Shown: positions 53,643-61,487 of the stretch, piece by piece | Layout: every line of letters starts with the position of its first letter | How positions within the stretch are numbered: position 1 is the stretch's first letter | Assembly: GCA_963805915.1 (NCBI GenBank) | Contig: CAWDWD010000012.1 | Span: 74,988 to 138,987 of the forward strand | Direction of reading: 5' to 3' | Length of the DNA stretch: 64,000 nt | Source: JAEULH01 sp963805915 | GTDB taxonomy: Bacteria > Pseudomonadota > Alphaproteobacteria > Rhodospirillales > Defluviicoccaceae | Notes under the pieces: generated by a model | The model's database searches: none | Told to the model about the DNA's origin: nothing | The model's input: only the letters and a program-made list of their open reading frames with translations | Program-made: the position numbers and the translations under genes

Positions 53643-54331
53643 ATGATGCCGCGACGAATCGCATCGCTGAGCCGCCGGGATTTTCAACGGCTGGCCATGG
53701 CCGGGCTCGCGCCGCCGTCCTGCCGGTACGCGTGGCGCACGCGGATCTGTTGGCAACAATGCCGCGCCGACGCCTGGTCTTTGAGGTTCTCGGTCTCGGC
53801 AAGGTCATCGGCAGCCACGAGGTCAATGCGGAGGGGACGCCGGCCGCGTTCGTTGTCCAGAGCGAGGTCGACATCGACGTCAGCCTGCTTGGCGTGTCGC
53901 TGTTCACCTATCGTCATACCGGCACCGAGACGTGGCGCGACGACCGCCTGTTCGCCTTCGACAGCACCAGCGTCGGTGACAACGGCCGGACCGAAACCGT
54001 AAGCGGCCGGGCGATCGCCAACGGCTTCGAGGTCGAGGGCCGCAAGGGCGTGATCATGGCGCCCGCCAATATCATGGTCGGCAGCTACTGGACGGAAGAG
54101 ACGATGTCGCGCGATGTTCTTCTCGATCCGCAGAAGGGCGTGCTCGAACGTCAGGTCGTTCACAAGCGCGAACGCACGACCATGGAGGTCGGCAACAAAA
54201 CGATCCCCGTCACCCGCTACAAGATCTCAAGCATCCTCAATGGCAGCGTCTCGTATGACAACTCCGGCCGGTGGGTCGGCGCGACGTTCAAGAAAAAGAG
54301 TACCGAGATCGAATACCGCCTGGTGACATAG
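53643..54331 (+). CDS. DUF6134-like secreted protein with Tat signal, frameshifted
   Basis: ATG 53643 opens a Tat signal peptide (SRRDFQRLAMAGLA). At about 53706 the frame breaks; the next frame continues AAVLPVRVAHADLLATMPRR and then RLVFEVLGLGKVIGSHEVNA, TYRHTGTETWRDDRLFAFDS and RDVLLDPQKGVLERQ to the stop. One missing G in the GCG-CCG run restores a single protein of about 229 residues. This is the DUF6134 pattern: a periplasmic beta-rich protein of unknown function. Confidence 0.7.
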
Positions 54332-54419
54332 GCGTCGGGCGGCGCGATCCGAAACCCCCTGGCAGCATGGCTTCCCATGGGCTATCTTTGCGGTTTAACC
54401 CATATGGGGTTTAAGGCCC

Positions 54420-54998
54420 ATGCCGAGCCGACGCTTGTCGCGCCGCTGTTCCGCCGTGGTGCTCGCGTGCTGCGCCGCCCTGGCCGGCTGCGCGGCGACG
54501 GTGACGCCGACCCTGGTTCAGCCGCCGCCTCCCGGCGCGGCCACCTTGATCATCGGCGAGATCGCCGCCGATGATCCGCAAGCGCGCCGCCTGGGCCGTT
54601 TCTTGCGCACCGCGATGGTGGATCGGCTGCTTCGCGCCGAGGCCTTCGCGGTCATCTATGACAACGCCGCGGGCGAGATCTCTGCCGACGCGCTGTTTCT
54701 CGACGGGGCAATCACCGAGGCCGAGCGCGGCAGCGACGCCTGGCGCTTCGTCCTCGGGTCCGGATTCGGTCGGCCGCATTTTTCCGCCTTGTTCACGATC
54801 GCCGACGCCGCCGGCACGGCCCGCGTGAGCTTCGCGGCTTCGAGCGACGAGGAGGGTCCGGGCGGGTTGACCGGGCACTGGGAGCCGCTATCAATGGAGC
54901 GCGTGGCGGCGGACGTGGGCGTCGAAGCCGCCGACGCCATCGTCCGCTGGACACGCGGCGAAACCGTCACCGCGCCGTTTGCAATCTGGTCGCAATGA
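54420..54998 (+). CDS. DUF4410-like lipoprotein
   Basis: A 192-residue lipoprotein: signal peptide RRCSAVVLACCAALAGC with lipobox LAGC, then LIIGEIAADDPQARRLGRFL, which follows the DUF4410 pattern of an ordered dimer interface before a short beta domain. Function unknown. Its stop overlaps the start of the methyltransferase gene (ATGA at 54995), implying co-translation, although the products are unrelated. Confidence 0.65.
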   Translation: MPSRRLSRRCSAVVLACCAALAGCAATVTPTLVQPPPPGAATLIIGEIAADDPQARRLGRFLRTAMVDRLLRAEAFAVIYDNAAGEISADALFLDGAITEAERGSDAWRFVLGSGFGRPHFSALFTIADAAGTARVSFAASSDEEGPGGLTGHWEPLSMERVAADVGVEAADAIVRWTRGETVTAPFAIWSQ

Positions 54999-56372
54999 AC
55001 CGTAGGCGGTCCCATGGGCATCGGGCTCCGCCAGGAGGCCAAGCAGCACGCGTCGTTATCGAGACCACCGTCGCGCGGATCGGAAGCCGTGGCGACGGGA
55101 TCGCCGAAGGACCCGATGGGCGCCCGCTCTACATTCCGCTGACCGTGCCCGGCGATCGGGTACGCGCTCGAATTGGCGCGCCGCGCGGCGACGGTCGGGC
55201 GGCCGAAGTCGTCGAGATCATCGCTCCCGGACCCGAGCGGGCCGAGCCGCCGTGCCCGCATTTCCTCCGCTGCGGCGGCTGCAGCCTGCAGCATCTCACC
55301 GGCGCGGCCTACGCGAAATGGAAACTCGCCCAGGTGCGTGGCGCTCTGGCGCGCGCGGGGTTCGCTGATAGCGTCATCGAGCCGTTGGCGCGAACCGCGC
55401 CGGGCGGACGAAGGCGGGCAACGTTCGCCGCGGATCGACCCGCCGGCGGCGGCGCGCCCAGGCTCGGCTTTAATGCCGCTGGCGGCCACGAGGTCGTCGA
55501 TCTTGCCGTCTGCCCCGTTCTCGCGCCGGGTCTGGTCGCGCTTCTGCCGCGTCTGCGGGCTTTGCTCGCCGATATCCTGGCGCCGCGCCAGCGCACGCGG
55601 GTGGCGGCGGCGCTGCTCGACGGCGGTCTCGACGTCGTTGTCGATTGGCCGGCGGCGTTAGGGCGGGATCCGGAGGGCGGGATCCCGGGGGGCGGGATTC
55701 GGGCGGCGGGATCCGGGCCTCGTTTTGCTGGAGCGGCTGTCGGCCTTTGCCGAGGACGCCGATCTCGCCCGGCTGTCGTGGCGGCGCAAGGCCACCGATC
55801 CGGCCGAGCCCATCGTGCAGCGCCGGCCGGTCGGCGTTGACTTCGAGGGAACCTTCGTCGCGGTGCCTCCAGGCGGTTTTCTTCAGGCCAGCGAGGCTGG
55901 CGAAACGGCGCTGCGCGCGGCGGTCATGGCCGCGATCAGCTCGGCGCGGAAGGTCGTTGACCTGTTCGCCGGCGCCGGGACCTTCAGCCTGCCGTTGGCC
56001 CGCGCCGGCGCGCGGGTTCACGCCGTCGACGCCGACGCGTCGTCGCTCGCGGCCCTGGCGGCGGCGGCGCGCGGGATGGCCGGGGTAACGACCCAGCGCC
56101 GCAACCTGTTCAGCCAGCCGTTGACCGGCTTTGAGCTGAACCGCTTCGACGCGGCCGTGTTCGATCCGCCGCGCGCCGGCGCCCGCGCCCAGGCCGAGGA
56201 ACTGGCCCGCTGTACGGTGCGCACGGTTGTCGCGGTTTCGTGCGACCTCGCCACGTTCATCCGCGACGCCCGCATCCTCGCCGCGGGCGGCTATCGCCTC
56301 GTATCGGTTGCGCCGGTCGATCAGTTCCTGTGGTCGGCGCACCTCGAACTCGCCGCCGTCTTCCGCCGCTGA
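54995..56372 (+). CDS. RNA (uracil-5-)-methyltransferase of the RlmD/TrmA family, broken by a tandem repeat
   Basis: A SAM-dependent methyltransferase acting on rRNA or tRNA. The first part (to about 55660) has a TRAM domain (RIGSRGDGIAEGPDGRPLYI) and the iron-sulfur Cys set CPHFLRCGGCSLQHL. The second part, in another frame, has FLQASEAGETALRAAVMAAI, SAM loop VVDLFAGAGTFSLPLA, FDPPRAGARAQAEELA and the catalytic Cys in VAVSCDLATFIRDA. Between them lies a G-rich array of four units of 14, 15, 14 and 13 bp (55662-55717), whose total length is not a multiple of three. The enzyme is probably inactive unless the array is misassembled. Confidence 0.88.
55662..55717 (+). repeat. Frame-breaking G-rich tandem array in the methyltransferase gene
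   Basis: Four units starting GGCGGGAT: GGCGGGATCCGGAG, then GGCGGGATCCCGGGG, GGCGGGATTCGGGC and GGCGGGATCCGGG. Unit lengths vary (14, 15, 14, 13), total 56 bp, so the array shifts the frame. It sits where homologous enzymes have a short loop. Confidence 0.88.
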
Positions 56373-56474
56373 CGTCCGGTCCCGATGTCTCTCGCGGCTC
56401 ACTTTATGATAATGTGCGGATGCCTGGAGCAGTGGATTATTCAGCCGCTTTTGTTGTTGAGTCTGGGGTAAACA

Positions 56475-56813
56475 ATGTCGGCGAAGCGGGACGATAGCCC
56501 GGTTTGGGACAGCCTGGTCGAGATGCGCGACGACGACCTCGATATGGCTTTGATCGAGTGGAAGCGCTGGCGCGACCGGGTGCGCGATGCCGAAACCATG
56601 CGCCGGCGCCAAGCCCGTTTCGCCCAGGCGTGCACCTATATTGAGGCCATCGAGCGCGAACTCGCCCTGCGCTCGCCGGTAGGCCGGGACCAATTGCGCC
56701 GTCAGGCCGAGGCTGCCGTCGACGCGGCCGTGCAGCGCGAGACGGTTGCTCTTGACGCCTATCGCGCCGCGCGCGATCAACTGGCCGTCGTCAGGCGTCG
56801 GATGACTCGCTAG
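56475..56813 (+). CDS. Coiled-coil hypothetical protein
   Basis: A 112-residue, highly charged, nearly all-helical protein (WDSLVEMRDDDLDMALIEWK, then RDRVRDAETMRRRQARFAQA) with heptad-like spacing throughout. No membrane segment or signal. It might be a FliJ-like or other adaptor helix protein, but I cannot recognise it. It has no obvious operon partner. Confidence 0.5.
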   Translation: MSAKRDDSPVWDSLVEMRDDDLDMALIEWKRWRDRVRDAETMRRRQARFAQACTYIEAIERELALRSPVGRDQLRRQAEAAVDAAVQRETVALDAYRAARDQLAVVRRRMTR

Positions 56814-57024
56814 CCCCTTTAAATTGGTGCGCATAAATCGGCGCGCCCGTTCGCCGGCGGTTCGTGCGGCGATGCAGCCGCGCAACGCCCCGTGAATCGC
56901 CCCGTGGATCGCCCGCGCGGCCGCTATGCCGCAATGAGCGATACATTCCGGCACCTTCGCTCTTGCGCCCGCCGCTGTTGGAACGAATATAGAACGGGGC
57001 GATCGAAAGCGGCGGGGTGGGCCG

Positions 57025-57168
57025 ATGGAGCTGCGAGAAAAGCTGCGAATACTGGCCGACGCGGCGAAGTACAACGTGCGTGGCGAATGGAACCTCGTGA
57101 CCATGGCTTACAACATGAAGCGGATATTCGCCCTCGCGGGCGCGTCCCGAGGCGCGAACCGCGTTTAG
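57025..57168 (+). CDS. 47-residue chimeric frame made of two gene remnants
   Basis: ATG 57025 follows GCGGGGTGG. The first 17 residues, MELREKLRILADAAKYN, resemble the start of a radical-SAM protein family. The next part, VRGEWNLVTMAYNMKRIFAL, resembles the C-terminus of IS1182/IS5-type transposases. The frame then stops. It looks like a deletion scar that joined a gene start to a transposase end; a functional peptide is unlikely. Confidence 0.4.
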   Translation: MELREKLRILADAAKYNVRGEWNLVTMAYNMKRIFALAGASRGANRV

Positions 57169-57243
57169 CGTGGGTCGCCCCAGCCTATACGGGCACGGCA
57201 ATCCGATCGGGCCACCCGAGCGAACGCCCAAAGCAAAAACCAT

Positions 57244-58275
57244 CCTGATTACGCATGAACCTCAGCCAGTTTGAGGAGGCGATATGGCATTGGCGGGGTT
57301 CGGACGGCGGCCCAGCCGAGGCGGGGCATCATGGCGGCGAGATCGTAGCGCCGATTGAAGCGGTATTCGAACTCGGCCAGGTAGCGGGGGATGTGCTTTT
57401 GGCGGATGGCGCGGTATGTGCCGGTGATGGCGGTCTTGATGTTGCCGAGCGCCGTGTTGACCCACTTGAAAGCGGGTGTCAGCACCGCCTTGCGGCCGGA
57501 TCCTGTGCGGATCGGCTGATGCGTGCATCCCGCATCCGCGACACCGCGGAAGCAGCTGAGGCCGTCGCTGACGACGGTGCTGGCGGGATCGAGGCTGCGT
57601 CGGGCCAGTTTTTCGACCTCCTTGCGCCGAAAGCCGATGACCCGGCGCAGCTTCAGGCGCACCGGCTTGCCCTCGGGCGTGGTTTCGACGGCGACGATGA
57701 TCGGCGTCTTGCCGGGCGCGCCGCGACCGCGCTTGCCACCGGAGCGTTCGCCACCGAGATAGGCGTCGTCCATTTCGACCCGACCGGTCAGGCGCTTGCC
57801 GGCATCCCGCTCCATCATCACCTGCATCAGCTTGTGTTTGAGCTTCCAGGCGGTGTTCTGGGTCACACCGAGGCGACGGCCGAGTTCGAGGCTGGAGATC
57901 CCGCCCTTGCTCTGCGTCAGGTGGTACATGGTGCGAAACCAAGTGCGCAGCGGCACCTTGGTCGAGGCGAAGATCGTGCCGGCCATCAGCGAGGTCTGCC
58001 GGCGGCAGGACGTGCACTGGTAGAGGGCACGGGTCTTGATGACGCAGTGATTCCGCCCGCCGCAGCCGGGGCAGACAAAGCCTTGCGGCCAACGCCAGCC
58101 GAGCACGACCTCCCGACACCGATCCTCGCTCCCGTAAAGCTCATCGAACCGCGCCTCGCTGAGCCCCTTCTGAAACTGAACACGATTGCGCGCCATGCCT
58201 CAACCCCGCCTGTCTCCTTATATGTTCTTGCTTTGTACCACGCCCCCGGCAGGCTGAGAAAGATGCGTAATCAGG
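57244..58275 (-). mobile_element. Complete IS1595-family insertion sequence, copy 2 (inverted)
   Basis: A 1032-bp element with the same ends as copy 1, CCTGATTACGCAT at 57244-57256 and its complement at 58263-58275, in opposite orientation. Its own perfect 8-bp target duplication is AAAACCAT (57236-57243 and 58276-58283). It differs from copy 1 by a few bases, including one more G in a G-run near 58245. Confidence 0.95.
57249..58196 (-). CDS. IS1595-family (ISXO2-like) transposase, second copy
   Basis: A 315-residue protein that differs from the copy at 47139 at only four positions I can see: Ile/Val in NHCxIKT, Ala/Thr in the zinc ribbon, Thr/Ala in LDPxST and Cys/Arg in HQPIxTGSG. All catalytic motifs are kept. 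Confidence 0.95.
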   Translation of the reverse strand: MARNRVQFQKGLSEARFDELYGSEDRCREVVLGWRWPQGFVCPGCGGRNHCVIKTRALYQCTSCRRQTSLMAGTIFASTKVPLRTWFRTMYHLTQSKGGISSLELGRRLGVTQNTAWKLKHKLMQVMMERDAGKRLTGRVEMDDAYLGGERSGGKRGRGAPGKTPIIVAVETTPEGKPVRLKLRRVIGFRRKEVEKLARRSLDPASTVVSDGLSCFRGVADAGCTHQPIRTGSGRKAVLTPAFKWVNTALGNIKTAITGTYRAIRQKHIPRYLAEFEYRFNRRYDLAAMMPRLGWAAVRTPPMPYRLLKLAEVHA

Positions 58276-58283
58276 AAAACCAT

Positions 58284-58688
58284 CGTCACGGGACAGACCG
58301 CGCCCGTGCATCACCATCAGCCAAACCAGCGGGCCGTTAACTCCACTCCGACAGGCTGCTAGGGCACCCGGCCATATCGTGATGGGCAAGGTCGATGGCG
58401 GGGAAACACTCTCTGAGCCCATCGACCCCGGAACCGTTGACAACGCCGCCTGAGGCGGTCAAACCTCAGATCATCCGGAGAGTGCCGATCGGGAGTTTCC
58501 ATCGCATACGCGACACCACCAAAGTAGCACGATGCGCTTTGAGGACACCAGAGAGCGACCTTGTCGGCAAATCTCCCGCCTCAGGCGGCAAATCTATCGA
58601 ACGCGAGCCTGAAATACGTAAACTCTCCCGCTTGCACGGGCGGCGGCGGCGGCGATGATGCGGCTGGGTTGACGGGGACCGAGCAGGG
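58284..58688. other. Gene-free region upstream of the RND operon
   Basis: About 400 bp with no convincing gene. CCGCCTGAGGCGG (58446-58458) and CCGCCTCAGGCGG (58576-58588) are exact complements of each other. They could form a long-range stem or be two operator copies. The RND promoter probably lies here, but no clear -35/-10 is seen. Confidence 0.5.
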
Positions 58689-60272
58689 GTGGGCAGCAAA
58701 GTACTACAAGGATGGGTCGGGTTGACGACTGCCGGCCTGCTATCGGGATGCACCATGGTCGGTCCCGATTTCTCGACGCCGCCGGCGGACCTCAGCCCGA
58801 ACTGGCTGTCTTCGGGCCAGTCCCGCGTCGCGGAGGACCCCGCCAACAACGGTGAATGGTGGCGCACCTTCAACGACCCGGCGCTGAACCGGCTGATCGA
58901 GATTGGCTACGCACAGAACCTTCCCCTTCAGGTGGCCGGCGCCCGCGTCCTCCAGGCGCGCGCTCAGCTCGCCGTGACGATCGGCGAGGAGTATCCGCAG
59001 ACGCAGCAGGCGGTGGGCTCGCTGGAGCGCGCGCGGGAGAGCGCGCGCGCTCCATTCGCGCCCGAGGGCAACGCCTCCCAGCTCCAGTACACCGAGGGCG
59101 CGATCGGGGGTCAGGCGTCCTGGGAGTTGGACTTCTGGGGCAAGTTCCGCCGCTCGGTGGAGTCGGCGGATGCGCGGCTTGCCGCTACCGTCGCCAACTA
59201 CGACGACGTCCTCGTCAGCCTGACCGCGGATCTCGCCACGATCTACATCCAGTTGCGTACCCTCCAAGAGCAGCTCAGGGTCGCGCGCGACAATGTCGGG
59301 ATTCAGAAGGAGGCGCTGCAGATTGCGACGACGCGCTTCCGGGGTGGGGTCACCGACGAGCGCGACGTCGAGCAGGCCAAGACGATCCTCGCTTCGACTC
59401 AGGCCACGATCCCGCAGTTCGAGCAGCAAATCGAGCAGACGCGTAACTCGATCGCGACCCTGATCGGCAGGCCGCCCGGGCCGCTCGCGGACCTGCTCGA
59501 CCAGTCGACCGGCATCCCGCTCCCACCGGCTCAGGTTGGGATCGGCGTGCCTTCCGACCTGCTGCGGCGGCGCCCGGACATTCGGCGGGCCGAGGCGACG
59601 GCGGCGGCCGAGAGCGCGCTCATCGGTGTGAACAAGGCCGATCTCTACCCGGCCTTCTCCCTCACCGGCAGCTTCGGCTTCGCTGCCAGCGACTGGGGGC
59701 CGTTCCAGCTCGGCGACATCTTCCAGTGGCGCAGCCGCACCTTCGGCCTTGGCCCGAGCGTGACCTGGGACTTTCTCAACTACGGCCGGATCGAGAACGC
59801 AGTCCGGGCACAGGACGCGGCGTTTCAAGAGGCCTACACCAACTACCAGAACGTCGTTCTGCAGGCGCAGCGCGAGGTCGAGAACGGCCTAGTTGGCTTC
59901 CGCAAGCAGCAGGAGCGGGCGAAGTTTCTGAGCGAGGCCGTGCGTGCCGCACACCTCTCGCTCAAGCTCGCATTCACTCAGTATCGCGGCGGTATCACCG
60001 ACTTCACGACCGTGCTGGTGGCTGAGCAGCAACTCCTGACGCAACAGGACCAGCTCGCGCTGACGGCGGGCGCCATCCCGACCAATCTCGTTTCCGCCTT
60101 CCGAGCCTTGGGCGGTGGCTGGCAGATCCGAGAGGGTCAGGCATTCGTGCCACCACAGACGATCGAGGCGATGACCCGTCGGACCAATTGGGGCAGGCTT
60201 CTGGCCTATGAGGTCAAGGTACCGCCGATACCGGTTCCTCAGCCGCAGCAGCCCCGCCTGCCCGAATGGTGA
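58689..60272 (+). CDS. RND efflux outer-membrane channel lipoprotein (NodT/OprM-like)
   Basis: A 527-residue TolC-type channel. The GTG start 58689 leads to a lipoprotein signal ending LLSGCTMVGPDF. Two OEP repeats follow, with ANNGEWWRTFNDPALNRLIE, SWELDFWGKFRRSVESADAR, the LLRRRPDIRRAEATAAAESA turn and FLNYGRIENAVRAQDAAFQE. It forms the outer-membrane exit of the pump coded by the next two genes. Here the channel gene comes first, whereas many operons have it last or lack it. Confidence 0.93.
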   Translation: MGSKVLQGWVGLTTAGLLSGCTMVGPDFSTPPADLSPNWLSSGQSRVAEDPANNGEWWRTFNDPALNRLIEIGYAQNLPLQVAGARVLQARAQLAVTIGEEYPQTQQAVGSLERARESARAPFAPEGNASQLQYTEGAIGGQASWELDFWGKFRRSVESADARLAATVANYDDVLVSLTADLATIYIQLRTLQEQLRVARDNVGIQKEALQIATTRFRGGVTDERDVEQAKTILASTQATIPQFEQQIEQTRNSIATLIGRPPGPLADLLDQSTGIPLPPAQVGIGVPSDLLRRRPDIRRAEATAAAESALIGVNKADLYPAFSLTGSFGFAASDWGPFQLGDIFQWRSRTFGLGPSVTWDFLNYGRIENAVRAQDAAFQEAYTNYQNVVLQAQREVENGLVGFRKQQERAKFLSEAVRAAHLSLKLAFTQYRGGITDFTTVLVAEQQLLTQQDQLALTAGAIPTNLVSAFRALGGGWQIREGQAFVPPQTIEAMTRRTNWGRLLAYEVKVPPIPVPQPQQPRLPEW

Positions 60273-60305
60273 ACCGCATGGCGATGTCGTTGCCGGAGGA
60301 GATGG

Positions 60306-61481
60306 ATGTCTAGTTTGACCCTGACAACGTTGTTAGGTTTCAGCGTCGGTGCGCTCCTCCTCACCGGCTGCGAGGAGGAACAGCGCAACGCTTATGTTCC
60401 TCCTCCGCCTCCAGCGGTTACGGTGGCGCGCCCGGAGGTGCGGACCGTGACCGACTATGTCGAGCTCACCGGCACCACCGCCGCGACCAACACCGTGCAG
60501 CTGGTGGCCCGGGTCGAAGGCTACCTCGATCAGGTCCATTTCCAGGACGGCCAGCGGGTCAAACAGGGCGACCTGCTGTTCACGATCCAGCAGAACACCT
60601 ATCAGGCGCAGCTGCAGCAGGCGCAGTCGCAGTTACAGGCGGTCCAGGCCCAACTCCTGCACGCCCAGACCGAGTTCGACCGCTATTCCAGCCTGTTCAA
60701 GCAGAAGGCGGCCTCCGCCGTGGACGTCGACACCTGGCGGGCCAACCGAGACTCGGCCAAGGCGGGGTTGATGGGGACCGAGGCCCAGGTCAACCTGGCA
60801 GAGATCAATCTTGGCTACACGAGCGTCAAGGCACCGTTCGATGGCCGCATGGGACGTCACCTCATCGATCCCGGCAACTTGGTCGCAATCGGCGGGGCGC
60901 GGACCGAGCTTGCCGAGATTAACCAGATCGATCCGATCTACGCCTATTTCACGATCAACGAGCGCGACCTCCTGCGACTGCGGAAGCAACGCGCGAAAGC
61001 GGGACGCGAGAGCGCCGGTCAGGAAACCGACCAAATGTTGCAGCTCGGCACGGCGGACGAGGAGGGATTTCCACACGAAGGCAAACTCGACTTCGCCGCA
61101 ATCGAGCTGACCGCGGGTACCGGGACGCTGCAGCTGCGCGGCATCTTCCCCAACCCTGACTATAAGCTGCTACCTGGCCTGTTCGCCCGCATCCGGGCGC
61201 CACTCGACGAGCGGCCTGACGCGCTACTCGTGCCCGAGACGGCGGTCGGCCGCGACCAGGCGGGTGCATATGTACTGACTGTAGGTGCCGAGGGCGTGGT
61301 TCAGCGCACGGCCGTCGAGTTGGAACAGCTGGTCGGGACGATGCGGGTGATCGTCAAGGGCCTCGCCGCCGGAGACCGGGTCATCGTCAACGGGCTGGAG
61401 CGGGCGGTGCCCGGACGCAAGGTCACACCGCGCGATGCGTCGGAAGCCGGGCGGCCGGCGTCCGCTGGCAAGGCCGGTTAG
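60306..61481 (+). CDS. RND efflux periplasmic adaptor (AcrA/MexA-like)
   Basis: A 391-residue membrane fusion lipoprotein: signal ending ALLLTGCEEEQ, then the lipoyl half-motifs (LVARVEGYLDQVHFQDGQRV and TSVKAPFDGRMGRHLIDPGN), an alpha-hairpin between them, and the beta-barrel domain (YFTINERDLLRLRKQ). It links the inner-membrane pump to the outer-membrane channel. It begins 33 bp after the channel gene. Confidence 0.94.
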   Translation: MSSLTLTTLLGFSVGALLLTGCEEEQRNAYVPPPPPAVTVARPEVRTVTDYVELTGTTAATNTVQLVARVEGYLDQVHFQDGQRVKQGDLLFTIQQNTYQAQLQQAQSQLQAVQAQLLHAQTEFDRYSSLFKQKAASAVDVDTWRANRDSAKAGLMGTEAQVNLAEINLGYTSVKAPFDGRMGRHLIDPGNLVAIGGARTELAEINQIDPIYAYFTINERDLLRLRKQRAKAGRESAGQETDQMLQLGTADEEGFPHEGKLDFAAIELTAGTGTLQLRGIFPNPDYKLLPGLFARIRAPLDERPDALLVPETAVGRDQAGAYVLTVGAEGVVQRTAVELEQLVGTMRVIVKGLAAGDRVIVNGLERAVPGRKVTPRDASEAGRPASAGKAG

Positions 61482-61487
61482 CCGCTG

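Noticed and set aside
48100..57243. Composite transposon formed by the two IS copies
   Set aside because: Each IS copy has its own matching target duplication, and the segment between holds core housekeeping genes. Two independent insertions explain it better.
57255..58340. Long plus-strand frames across both IS copies
   Set aside because: They recur in both copies only because the whole element is repeated; the transposase on the opposite strand accounts for the sequence.
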